Shown here: positions 41,712-49,941 of the stretch, in pieces | Numbering within the stretch: position 1 is the stretch's first letter | How the letters are laid out: each line of letters begins with the position of its first letter | DNA from: Phytohabitans suffuscus | GTDB taxonomy: Bacteria; Actinomycetota; Actinomycetes; Mycobacteriales; Micromonosporaceae | Length of the DNA: 64,000 nt | Reading direction: 5' to 3' | NCBI RefSeq assembly: GCF_011764565.1 | Contig: NZ_AP022871.1 | Coordinates: 4,836,320-4,900,319 of the forward strand | Program-made: the position numbers and the translations under genes | Notes under the pieces: generated by a model | The model's input: only the letters and a program-made list of their open reading frames with translations | What the model was told of the DNA's origin: nothing | Databases searched by the model: none

Positions 41712-42379
41712 GAGGCCCTCCCGAAGTAGGGGAGATGCCGCTCGCGGGCGGCGGTGAGGTGCGCGCGCATGGCGGCGGCCGCGGCGTCCGGGTCTCCGGC
41801 GGCGACCGCGTCGACCACGCGGTGGTGCTCGTCCGCGCTGATGCCGTAGTGGGCCGGCGGGAAGTGCAGGCGGAACAGGTGCAGGTGCGAGCGGAGCCGC
41901 ACGACGGCCTCGTGGAGCATCCGGTTGCCGGACAGCTCGGCGAGGAGGTGGTGGAAGCGGGCGTCCTGCGCGGTGAAGGCGGCGATCCCCGTGTACCCCT
42001 CCCCGGCGGGTCGCGGGTCGGGGAGGTCGGCCTCCGCGCGGAGCCGGTCGACGCCGGGCACAGCGGCCACGGCGGCGGCGCGGCTGGCCGCCGGCGGCTC
42101 CAGGATGAGGCGCATCTCGACCAGCTCCTCGAACTCCTCGCGGGTCAGCAGCGGGGCGGCCGTGTATCCGGCCAGCGGGCGCTTGCGGACCAGCCCGTCG
42201 GCCTCCAGCCGGGCCAGCGCCTCGCGCACCGGCGTGGGCGACACCTCCAGGTCGCGGGCGAGGGCGTCGATGTTGATGCGGGCACCGGGCGCCACCGCGT
42301 GGTCCATGATCAGCGCCTGCACCGACGAGTACACGTCTTCGGTGAGCGTCAGGCGCCGTGCCGGCCTCATCGTCGCCAC
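41708..42379 (-). CDS. lutR: GntR/FadR-family regulator of the lut operon
   Basis: A 223-residue regulator. The N-terminal winged HTH (INIDALARDLEVSPTPVREA) matches GntR; a FadR/FCD-type all-helical effector domain follows, with metal/ligand-type His residues (ARFHHLLAELSGN, EHHRVVDAVAAGDPDAA). It is the first gene of the lut operon. In other bacteria such LutR/LldR proteins repress lut until lactate is present. The start is GTG 42379 or ATG 42370. A candidate operator lies just upstream at 42381-42399. Confidence 0.85.
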   Translation of the reverse strand: MATMRPARRLTLTEDVYSSVQALIMDHAVAPGARINIDALARDLEVSPTPVREALARLEADGLVRKRPLAGYTAAPLLTREEFEELVEMRLILEPPAASRAAAVAAVPGVDRLRAEADLPDPRPAGEGYTGIAAFTAQDARFHHLLAELSGNRMLHEAVVRLRSHLHLFRLHFPPAHYGISADEHHRVVDAVAAGDPDAAAAAMRAHLTAARERHLPYFGRAS

Positions 42380-42380
42380 G

Positions 42381-42399
42381 ATCGTGGATCCTATACGAT
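42381..42399. promoter_or_regulatory. Candidate FadR-type operator between lutR and the lactonase
   Basis: ATCGTGGATCCTATACGAT has perfectly inverted ends (ATCGT/ACGAT) around a GGATCC centre. It abuts the lutR start and lies 46 nt before the divergent lactonase gene. Its position suits autoregulation and joint control of both directions. Confidence 0.4.
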
Positions 42400-42444
42400 T
42401 CGCAAGCGGTAGATCAACCGCTCGCGGTCTGGTTGGATCGGAGT

Positions 42445-43530
42445 GTGGCTTTCCTTCCTCCGCCTCCCTCCCACCCTCCGCCTCCCTCCCACCCCGAACA
42501 TCTCTACATCGGGTGCTACACGCCGGAGTCGGGCGGGGAAGGGACCGGCATCACCGCCGTACGGCGCGACCCGGCCACCGGCCGCCTCGACTCGCTCGGC
42601 GTGGTGGCGCGTACCCCGTCGCCCTCGTTCCTGACCTGGCACCCGACGCTCCCGGTGCTCTACGCGGTCAACGAGCTGGAGGAGGGCGGCGTCAGCGCCT
42701 GGGCCGTCGAGGGGGAGACCGACCTGCGCCCGCTCGGCCAGGGCTCGACCGGCGGTGCCCACCCGTGCCACCTCGCGGTCGTGCCCGGCGGGCACTACCT
42801 CGTGAGCGCCAACTACACGAGCGGGAGCGTGGCCGTGCACCGGCTCGGCGACGACGGCGCGCTGGGCGAGCGCACCGACCTGCTGGCCCACGAGGGCGCC
42901 GGGCCGAACCCCGAGCGGCAGGAGCGGGCACACGCGCACATGGCCTCGCCCAACCCGGGCGGCGGCGCGATCCTCGCCGTCGACCTGGGCACCGACTCGG
43001 TGTACCGGTACGACCTGGAGGACGCCACCGGACGCCTCGTGGCGCTCGGCCCGCGGACCCACGCGCACGCCGGCTCGGGGCCGCGCCACCTCGCCCGCCA
43101 CCCTGACGGAAAGCGCGCCTACCTGGTGGGCGAGCTGGACGCCACCGTGACCGCGTACGACATCGACGGCCCGGCCGGCGTGCTGCACGAGCGGGGCCGC
43201 GTGGCCACCACCCGGCTCACCGGCGCGCAGCCGTCCGAGATCTCGGTGGGCGTCGACGGCCGCTTCCTCTACGTGGCCAACCGCGGCACCGACACGGTCT
43301 CGGTGTTCGCGCTCGACGGCGACACGCCGGCCTACCTGGCCGAGATCCCGACCGGAGGCCGGTGGCCGCGGCACTTCGCGCTGGTGGGCGAGCACCTGTA
43401 CGTGGCCAACGAGCGCTCGCACGCCGTGGTCGGGTTCCACCTCGACCCGGACTCGGGCGTGCCGCAGGAGCCGGGCAGAGCGCTGGAGCTGCCCAGCCCC
43501 ACCTGCGTTTTGCCCGCTAAGTCCTTGTAG
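42445..43530 (+). CDS. Lactonase family beta-propeller protein (6-phosphogluconolactonase-like)
   Basis: A 361-residue seven-bladed beta-propeller of the Pgl/YkgB lactonase family: HLYIGCYTPESGGEGTGI at the start, FLTWHPTLPVLYAVNE, HLAVVPGGHYLVSANYTSG, and RHFALVGEHLYVANERSHA later. It probably hydrolyses a sugar lactone in the cytoplasm. The GTG start follows GGATCGGAG. Codons 4-15 are a perfect 18-nt tandem duplication encoding PPPPSH twice. It is divergent from lutR. Confidence 0.85.
   Translation: MAFLPPPPSHPPPPSHPEHLYIGCYTPESGGEGTGITAVRRDPATGRLDSLGVVARTPSPSFLTWHPTLPVLYAVNELEEGGVSAWAVEGETDLRPLGQGSTGGAHPCHLAVVPGGHYLVSANYTSGSVAVHRLGDDGALGERTDLLAHEGAGPNPERQERAHAHMASPNPGGGAILAVDLGTDSVYRYDLEDATGRLVALGPRTHAHAGSGPRHLARHPDGKRAYLVGELDATVTAYDIDGPAGVLHERGRVATTRLTGAQPSEISVGVDGRFLYVANRGTDTVSVFALDGDTPAYLAEIPTGGRWPRHFALVGEHLYVANERSHAVVGFHLDPDSGVPQEPGRALELPSPTCVLPAKSL
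42458..42493 (+). repeat. Perfect 18-bp tandem duplication in the lactonase N-terminus
   Basis: CTCCGCCTCCCTCCCACC occurs at 42458-42475 and again at 42476-42493 without a mismatch. The unit is in frame, so copy number changes would alter only the N-terminal tail. Confidence 0.9.
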
Positions 43531-43711
43531 GCCAATATCGCTAATGAATCGGACTCCTTGAACGATTGGTGGTTGACCCCGATATATGGGGGATTCCCCA
43601 AACGCACCGGCGTTATATAGCTACGCCACGTGACCGAATATCAGCCAGAAGGTCGCTGATCCGTAACTTTCGGCCGAACGTACCTGGCGACGCGCAGGAA
43701 GCGTCAGCAGG

Positions 43712-45478
43712 ATGGGACCCGTGCCAGGCCGCCACCGCATGCGCAGCAACCATCGCGGAGCAGGCGCCATCGCCGCGGCGATGGCGCTTGTCGTCGTTGT
43801 GGGCGGCTCCTGGTTCGGATATCGGGAGCTGGCCGGTTCCCGCTGCACCGGCGAGGTCAAGCTTTCCGTCGCCGCCTCACCCGAGATCGCACCCGCGGTG
43901 CGTTCCACGGTGGAGAGTTGGAGCGCCGGCGGCGGCTCGGCCGACGGCACGTGCGTGGTGGTCGACGTGAGCGAGGTCAACTCGGTCGACATGGCCGCGG
44001 TCATCGCCGCCCAGCACGATGTCGGGCTCGCCGGGGTCGGCAGCGCCAACGGCACGCTTGAGGTGCCCGACGTGTGGCTGCCCGACTCGTCGACCTGGCT
44101 GGTGCGGCTCAAGACGCTGGCGCCCGGCTTCAACCCCGCCGACGGCGGTTCGGTCGCGCGCAGCCCGGTGGTGGCCGCGATGCCCGAGCCGCTCGCCGAG
44201 AGCTTCGGCTGGCCCGACAAGAACGTGGGCTGGGCCGACCTGCTCAAGCGGATCACGACCGGCACCGGCCTGCGCACCGGCATCGTCGAGCCCACCCGCG
44301 ACGCGGCCGGCCTGTCCGGGCTGCTCTCGCTCGGCGCGGCGGCCGGCGCGGAAGGCGGCTCGCAGCAGGCGCAGACCGCCGCGCTGCGCTCGCTGGCGAT
44401 CGGCCGCTCGGCGCTGCGCGACGACTTGGTGGCCAAGTTCCCCCAGGCCTCCGACGCCGCGTCGCTCGCCTCCGGGCTCAACGTGGCGCCGCTGTCCGAG
44501 GAAGACGTGATCGAGTACAACGCGAAGAAGCCGCCGGTGCCGCTGGCCGCGCTGTACGTGGAGCCGACGCCGGCGCCGCTCGACTACCCGTTCGCGATCA
44601 TGCCGGGCACCGATCCGGCCAGGACCGCCGCGGCCGAGGCGGTGCACGACGCGCTCGACAGCGGCACGTTCCGCGACCTGCTCGGCGCGCAGGGGCTCCG
44701 TTCGCCGGACGGCACCTGGGGCGCGGGGTTCTCGGCGCCCACGGGCGCGCCCAGCCCGGCCGGCGGGCCGCCGTCCCCGACGCCCAACGCGGGCGGCAAG
44801 GCGGCCGGCGGGCTCGACCCGGCGACGCTCGACCGCTCGCTGGCCACCTGGACCGCGGTCACCGCGCCCGGACGCATGCTCGCGGTCATGGACGTCTCCG
44901 GCTCGATGCTGGAGCGGGTGCCCGAGGCCGACAACGCCTCGCGCATGGCGGTGACGCTCGCCGCCGCGCAGGCCGGGCTCAGCCTCTTCGACGACTCGTG
45001 GGCGCTCGGGCTCTGGACGTTCTCCACCGATCTCGGCGGCGGCAAGGACTGGCGCGAGCTGGTGCCGATCGGGCCGCTGAGCAGCAACCGGTCGCAGGCG
45101 CTCGCGGCGCTCAAGTCGATCACGCCCAAGCCCGACGGCGACACCGGGCTCTACGACACGATGCTCGCGGCGTACAAGGAGGTCCAGGAAGGCTGGGCCG
45201 CCGACCGGGTCAACTCGATCGTGATGTTCACCGACGGCCGGAACGACGACGACAACGGGGTCGACGAGCAGACCCTGCTGGCGCAGCTGAAGGATCTCGC
45301 CGACCCGCGGCGACCGGTCCAGGTGATCATCCTGGGCATCGGCGACGGCGTGGACGAGGGGCAGCTCAAGCGGATCACCGATGTCACGGGCGGCGGTGTC
45401 TTCGTCACGAAGGACCCGACGAAGATCGGCGACATCTTCCTCAAGGCCCTCGCTCTGCGCCCCGCTGCACCTCGCTGA
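43712..45478 (+). CDS. Membrane-anchored fusion of a binding-protein-like domain and a VWA domain
   Basis: A 588-residue protein. An N-terminal transmembrane anchor (AIAAAMALVVVVGGSWFG) is followed by a type II periplasmic-binding-like domain (~45-330; LSVAASPEIAPAVRSTVESW), a Pro/Gly linker, and a von Willebrand factor A domain with an intact MIDAS (MLAVMDVSGSML; IVMFTDGRNDDD). VWA domains bind protein partners through a metal ion. It probably faces the exterior. ATG 43712 and GTG 43721 are both possible starts. It is single-gene; the AT-rich spacer 43531-43711 should hold its promoter. Confidence 0.82.
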   Translation: MGPVPGRHRMRSNHRGAGAIAAAMALVVVVGGSWFGYRELAGSRCTGEVKLSVAASPEIAPAVRSTVESWSAGGGSADGTCVVVDVSEVNSVDMAAVIAAQHDVGLAGVGSANGTLEVPDVWLPDSSTWLVRLKTLAPGFNPADGGSVARSPVVAAMPEPLAESFGWPDKNVGWADLLKRITTGTGLRTGIVEPTRDAAGLSGLLSLGAAAGAEGGSQQAQTAALRSLAIGRSALRDDLVAKFPQASDAASLASGLNVAPLSEEDVIEYNAKKPPVPLAALYVEPTPAPLDYPFAIMPGTDPARTAAAEAVHDALDSGTFRDLLGAQGLRSPDGTWGAGFSAPTGAPSPAGGPPSPTPNAGGKAAGGLDPATLDRSLATWTAVTAPGRMLAVMDVSGSMLERVPEADNASRMAVTLAAAQAGLSLFDDSWALGLWTFSTDLGGGKDWRELVPIGPLSSNRSQALAALKSITPKPDGDTGLYDTMLAAYKEVQEGWAADRVNSIVMFTDGRNDDDNGVDEQTLLAQLKDLADPRRPVQVIILGIGDGVDEGQLKRITDVTGGGVFVTKDPTKIGDIFLKALALRPAAPR

Positions 45479-45692
45479 CCTGCGGATATACCTGATGTAG
45501 GGAATTGACTACCTTGCGTACATGTACGTTCGGGTGGTTGATCGCAATGAACTGACAGTTTTTTGTCGGAAGCCCGTGCGGGGTCCCGCCGTAGGTCAAG
45601 ATGTCCTGGTGCTCAGGCGCCGCCGGCCCCGATGATGGGTCCGGCGATTGCCGTGAGGGGCACGGTCGACTTGACAAGCTGGGGGAGGGCTG

Positions 45693-47195
45693 GTGACGTC
45701 GGCGACTCTCCTGACGCGTCCGGTGGGGGTACCGAACGCGGCGGAAGTTACGGGCGCGCTGCTGCGCGCACGGCTGCGCACGTACGAGCGGGCACTGATG
45801 GTGCTGGATCTCACCATCATCTCGCTGGCCGTGCTCGCCGGTTACTTCGGACGGTTCAACTGGGTGGTGGAGCCGTTCGGCGGGGGTGAGCCGCTCGGCT
45901 CGCAGATCCCGTACCCGGTGGTCGGGCCGGCCCTCGTGCTGGTCTGGCTCGCCTCGCTCAAGCTGCTGCGCTGCTACGACGACCGCGTGCTGGGATACGG
46001 CGCGGACGAGTACCGCCGGGTCACCTCGGCGAGCCTGCGCCTGGCCGGCGCGATCGCGATCGTCGGCTACGTGGCCAACGTCGGTGTCGCCCGGGGCTTC
46101 CTGGCCCTGACGTTCGCGACCGGCACGGTGGGCCTGGTCGCCGGGCGGTACGTGGCCCGCAAGTGGCTGCACAAGGCCCGCGCCAAGGGCACCGGCTGGT
46201 CGCGCCGGGTGCTCGTCGTCGGTGACGCCCCGCACGTGCTGGAGCTTGTCCACACGCTGCGCCGCGAGCCGTACGCGGGCTACCGCGTGGTCGGCGCCTG
46301 CATCCCCGACGCGCTGCTCGCGCCGGTGCCGCAGCGCCTGGGTGACGTGCCGGTGGTGGGCTCGTTCCGCAGCATCCTGGAGTCGGCCCGCGCGGCCGGT
46401 GTCGACACCGTCGCGGTCACCGCCTCGGGCGAGCTGACCGCGGCCCGCCTGCGCCGGCTCGGCTGGCAGATGGAGGGCACCGGCATCGACCTGGTGCTCG
46501 CTCCCGCCCTCACCGACGTCGCCGGCCCGCGCATCCACACCCGGCCGGTCGCCGGCCTGCCGCTGATCCACGTGGAGGCCCCCGAGTTCCGTGGCAGCCG
46601 CAAGATCATCAAGGGCTTCGTCGACCGCTTCACCGCGATCCTCGGCCTGACCGTCGCCCTCCCGTTGATGATCGTGATCGCCATCGCCATCAAGCTCGAC
46701 AGCAAGGGTCCGGTCATCTTCCGCCAGATCCGGGTCGGGCAGGGCGGCCGCGAGTTCGGCGTCTACAAGTTCCGCACGATGGTGGTCAACGCCGACGAGA
46801 TGCTGGCCAAGCTCACGGCCAGCAACGAGCACGACGGCCTGCTCTTCAAGATGCGCAAGGACCCGCGGGTCACCCGGGTGGGGCGCATCCTGCGCAAGTA
46901 CTCGCTGGACGAGCTGCCCCAGCTGCTCAACGTGCTCTTCGGCCACATGAGCCTGGTCGGCCCGCGCCCGCCGCTGCCCTCCGAGGTCGCCCGGTACGAC
47001 GGCGACATCGCCCGCCGCCTGCTGGTCAAGCCCGGCATCACCGGCCTGTGGCAGGTCAGCGGCCGCTCCGACCTGTCCTGGGAAGACGGCCTGCGCCTCG
47101 ACCTCTACTACGTGGAGAACTGGTCGCTCGCCACCGACGTCGTCATCCTGTGGAAGACCATCGGCGCCGTGATGGCCAGCCGGGGCGCGTACTAG
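45693..47195 (+). CDS. Exopolysaccharide polyprenyl-phosphate sugar transferase
   Basis: A 500-residue membrane enzyme of the WcaJ/WbaP-like family that starts exopolysaccharide synthesis by moving sugar-1-phosphate to undecaprenyl phosphate. It has an N-terminal four-helix region, a CoA-binding-like middle domain (RRVLVVGDAPHVLELVHTLR) and the bacterial sugar transferase core (VYKFRTMVVNADEM, LRKYSLDELPQLLNV, SLVGPRPPLP, KPGITGLWQVSGRS). The GTG start follows GGGGGAGGG. Its TAG stop lies inside the left repeat of a MITE-like element. No other polysaccharide genes are near. Confidence 0.9.
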   Translation: MTSATLLTRPVGVPNAAEVTGALLRARLRTYERALMVLDLTIISLAVLAGYFGRFNWVVEPFGGGEPLGSQIPYPVVGPALVLVWLASLKLLRCYDDRVLGYGADEYRRVTSASLRLAGAIAIVGYVANVGVARGFLALTFATGTVGLVAGRYVARKWLHKARAKGTGWSRRVLVVGDAPHVLELVHTLRREPYAGYRVVGACIPDALLAPVPQRLGDVPVVGSFRSILESARAAGVDTVAVTASGELTAARLRRLGWQMEGTGIDLVLAPALTDVAGPRIHTRPVAGLPLIHVEAPEFRGSRKIIKGFVDRFTAILGLTVALPLMIVIAIAIKLDSKGPVIFRQIRVGQGGREFGVYKFRTMVVNADEMLAKLTASNEHDGLLFKMRKDPRVTRVGRILRKYSLDELPQLLNVLFGHMSLVGPRPPLPSEVARYDGDIARRLLVKPGITGLWQVSGRSDLSWEDGLRLDLYYVENWSLATDVVILWKTIGAVMASRGAY

Positions 47196-47362
47196 GGCGT
47201 GTTTCATAAGGGTCGGTCGAGCCGAGGCGAGGTCGAGGCGGCGTCCGGTGGTGCCGGGCGGGAGGTCGCATACCGGTGTTGTATGTGGCCTTTCGTCCGG
47301 TGCCGCTGGACGCCGCCTCGACCCGCCGCAGGCCGGGCATGCCCTTATGAAACACGCCCTAG
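47192..47362. mobile_element. MITE-like element with perfect terminal inverted repeats
   Basis: A 171-nt element bounded by perfect inverted repeats: GGGCGTGTTTCATAAGGG at the left and its complement at the right, each flanked by CTAG (47192-47195 and 47359-47362). CTAG fits the YTAR target and 4-bp duplication of IS5-family elements, though CTAG is itself a palindrome. The interior arms are partly complementary (shared GTCGAGGCGGCGTCC), so the whole can fold as one hairpin. No coding capacity. Confidence 0.8.
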
Positions 47363-47411
47363 CAGGGGCCGCCGCGGTCGGGTGCCGCCGGGCGCGGAAA
47401 GCGCGGCCGGG

Positions 47412-48581
47412 TCAGGAGACGGTGCGGGTCAGCCAGCGGGCTGGGTGGTTCCGGATGGTCCGCACCACCGAGCCGGCGGCGCCGACCACGGCCGCGTCGG
47501 CGCCGAGCACCGAGGGGCGTACGTCCACCGGTGACCAGGCGTCGGTGAGCACCCGGCTGCGGATCTCGGCGGCCACGGCCGGGCGCAGCCACGGGGCCAG
47601 CGGCGCGTAGACGCCGCCGAGCACGACCGCCTCGACGTCCAGCAGGTTGACCACGCCGGCGACCGCCACGCCGAGGGCCTCGCCGGCGGCGGCCAGCGCA
47701 CCGAGCACCGCGAGTTCGCCGGACTCGGCGCGGACCCGCAGGTCTTCGGTGCCGGTCGCGGCCGCCGCGCGCAGGATCGCCTCCTGGCCGGCGTACTGCT
47801 CCAGGCAGCCGCGCGCGCCGCAGCGGCAGGCCGGGCCGTCCGGGCGTACGGCCACGTGGCCCAGCTCGCCGCTCCAGCCGCGGGCGCCCCGGAAGAGCGT
47901 GCCGTGCAGCACGATGCCGGCGCCGATGCCGATCTCGCCGGAGACGTAGAGGAAGCTGGCCGGCCCGCCGGGGCCCGCGTGCAGCTCGCCGAGCGCGGCC
48001 AGGTTGGCCTCGTTGTCCACGGTGACCGGAAGCCCGTCGAACGCGGCCGGCACGTCCACGTCCCGCCAGCCGAGGTTGGGCGCGAGGCGGACCACGCCCT
48101 CCGGCGTCACCAGGCCGGGCACGGCGAGCGCCGCCCCGGCCAGTACCAGTCCCTCGCGCTCGGCGTGCGCCCGTGCGTCCGCGGCCAGGCCGGCCACCTC
48201 GGCGAGCACCTGGTCCGGGCCGCCGGGGCGCTGGTCGGCGCGGCGCACGTCCCGGTGGCGGACCGTGCCGGCGAGGTCGACCACGCAGGCCGACAGGTAG
48301 TCCACATTGATCTCCAGGCCCAGGCCGGCCGGGCCGCTCGCGGAGAGCACGAGACCGGCGGCGGGGCGCCCGGCACCGGCCCGTGGCGTGGGCTCGACCT
48401 CGGTCAGCAGGCCACCGGCGATCAGATCGTCCACCAGCGCCGACACGGTGGCCCGGGTGAGACTCGTGGCGGCGGCGATGTCGGCCCGGGACGGTGGGCG
48501 CAGCGCGTTCGCGGCCTGGCGCAGCACCAACCCCAGGTTGTGCTCGCGCAGCGAAGCCTGGCGCACCGGACCGTCCGTCAT
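47412..48581 (-). CDS. xylR: ROK-family repressor, XylR type
   Basis: A 389-residue protein. An N-terminal MarR-like winged HTH (PSRADIAAATSLTRATVSAL) precedes a sugar-kinase-like ROK domain with the zinc-binding motif CRCGARGCLEQYAG. It is divergent from xylA, so it most likely represses xylAB until xylose is present. The operator candidate TTCAACCGTTGAA lies in the 76-nt divergent spacer. The ATG at 48581 keeps a full-length HTH. Confidence 0.87.
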   Translation of the reverse strand: MTDGPVRQASLREHNLGLVLRQAANALRPPSRADIAAATSLTRATVSALVDDLIAGGLLTEVEPTPRAGAGRPAAGLVLSASGPAGLGLEINVDYLSACVVDLAGTVRHRDVRRADQRPGGPDQVLAEVAGLAADARAHAEREGLVLAGAALAVPGLVTPEGVVRLAPNLGWRDVDVPAAFDGLPVTVDNEANLAALGELHAGPGGPASFLYVSGEIGIGAGIVLHGTLFRGARGWSGELGHVAVRPDGPACRCGARGCLEQYAGQEAILRAAAATGTEDLRVRAESGELAVLGALAAAGEALGVAVAGVVNLLDVEAVVLGGVYAPLAPWLRPAVAAEIRSRVLTDAWSPVDVRPSVLGADAAVVGAAGSVVRTIRNHPARWLTRTVS

Positions 48582-48613
48582 GCCCTTGACAGTGCCACAT
48601 CGGGGGCAAATAA

Positions 48614-48626
48614 TTCAACCGTTGAA
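48614..48626. promoter_or_regulatory. Candidate XylR operator between xylR and xylA
   Basis: TTCAACCGTTGAA is a perfect 6-bp inverted repeat around one base, in the 76-nt spacer between divergent xylR and xylA. It can control both promoters. Confidence 0.65.
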
Positions 48627-48657
48627 CAAATCGCGGATGTTACGTGGAGGTCAAGAT

Positions 48658-49845
48658 ATGTCTGTCCAGCCCATCCCCGCGGACAAGTTCTCGTTCGGCC
48701 TCTGGACCGTGGGTTGGCAGGCCCGCGATCCCTTCGGCGATGCCACCCGCGCGCCCCTCGACCCGGTGGAGGCCGTGCACAAGCTCACCGAGCTGGGCGC
48801 CTACGGCATGACGTTCCACGACGACGACCTGGTGCCGTTCGGCGCCGACAACGCCAGCCGCGACGAGGCCGTCTCCCGCTTCCGCAAGGCGCTCGACGAG
48901 ACCGGCCTGGTCATCCCGATGGTGACCACCAACCTGTTCACCCACCCGGTGTTCAAGGACGGCGGCTTCACCAGCAACGACCGCTCCGTCCGGCGCTACG
49001 CGCTGCGCAAGGTCCTGCGCAACATCGACCTGGCCGCCGAGCTGGGCGCGCAGACGTTCGTGATGTGGGGCGGCCGCGAGGGCGCGGAGTACGACGCGGC
49101 AAAGGACGTCCGGGCCGCGCTCGACCGCTACCGGGAGGCCGTCGACACGCTCGCGCAGTACGTGATCGACCGCGGCTACGGCCTGCGCTTCGCGCTGGAG
49201 CCCAAGCCCAACGAGCCGCGCGGCGACATCCTGCTGCCGACCGTCGGGCACGCGCTCGCGTTCATCGCCAGCCTCGACCACGGCGACATGGTCGGGCTCA
49301 ACCCCGAGGTGGGCCACGAGCAGATGGCCGGGCTCAACTTCGTGCACGGCATCGCGCAGGCGCTGTGGGCCGGCAAGCTCTTCCACATCGACCTCAACGG
49401 GCAGCGCGGCATCAAGTTCGACCAGGACCTGGTCTTCGGCCACGGCGACCTGCTCAACGCGTTCGCGCTGGTCGACCTGCTGGAGCACGGCGGGCCGGCC
49501 GGTGGCCAGGCGTACGAGGGGCCGCGCCACTTCGACTACAAGCCGTCCCGCACCGAGGACTACGACGGCGTGTGGGAGTCGGCCAAGGCCAACATGCGGA
49601 TGTACCTGCTGCTCAAGGAGCGCGCCAAGGCGTTCCGGGCCGACCCCGAGGTGCGGGAGGCGCTCGCCGCCGCCCGGGTCGCCGAGCTGTCGCAGCCCAC
49701 CCTCGCCGAGGGCGAGACCGTGGCCGACCTCCTGCGGGACCGCACCGCCTGGGAAGACTTCGACACCGACGCCAAGGGCGCGCAGGGCTACCACTTCGTC
49801 CGCCTCAACCAGCTGATGGCCGACCATGCGCTCGGCGCCCGCTGA
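48658..49845 (+). CDS. xylA: Xylose isomerase
   Basis: A 395-residue class I (actinobacterial) xylose isomerase converting D-xylose to D-xylulose. Visible are the active-site regions MTFHDDDLVPFG (His), MWGGREGAEYD, LRFALEPKPNEPRGDI (metal Glu/Lys), NPEVGHEQMAGLNF and FHIDLNGQRGIKFDQD. Length is normal. ATG 48658 follows GTGGAGGTCAAGAT. It is followed by a 66-nt palindrome and then xylB. Confidence 0.97.
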   Translation: MSVQPIPADKFSFGLWTVGWQARDPFGDATRAPLDPVEAVHKLTELGAYGMTFHDDDLVPFGADNASRDEAVSRFRKALDETGLVIPMVTTNLFTHPVFKDGGFTSNDRSVRRYALRKVLRNIDLAAELGAQTFVMWGGREGAEYDAAKDVRAALDRYREAVDTLAQYVIDRGYGLRFALEPKPNEPRGDILLPTVGHALAFIASLDHGDMVGLNPEVGHEQMAGLNFVHGIAQALWAGKLFHIDLNGQRGIKFDQDLVFGHGDLLNAFALVDLLEHGGPAGGQAYEGPRHFDYKPSRTEDYDGVWESAKANMRMYLLLKERAKAFRADPEVREALAAARVAELSQPTLAEGETVADLLRDRTAWEDFDTDAKGAQGYHFVRLNQLMADHALGAR

Positions 49846-49857
49846 CGCCACGACCGC

Positions 49858-49923
49858 TGTCGATCAGGGACTTGGTGGGCGTGTGTCGCGCGGCGCGCCG
49901 CCCCACCAAGTCCCTGATCGACA
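49858..49923. repeat. 22-bp perfect hairpin between xylA and xylB, second copy of a dispersed repeat
   Basis: Left arm TGTCGATCAGGGACTTGGTG continues to GG (49858-49879); its exact complement is at 49902-49923, with a 22-nt loop. The inner part of the arm (GATCAGGGACTTGGTGGG) is the same as in the palindrome at 6351-6412. In the xylA-xylB mRNA it would form a very stable stem that could protect or separate the two cistrons. Confidence 0.85.
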
Positions 49924-49941
49924 CCAACGGAGGGAGGGGCT

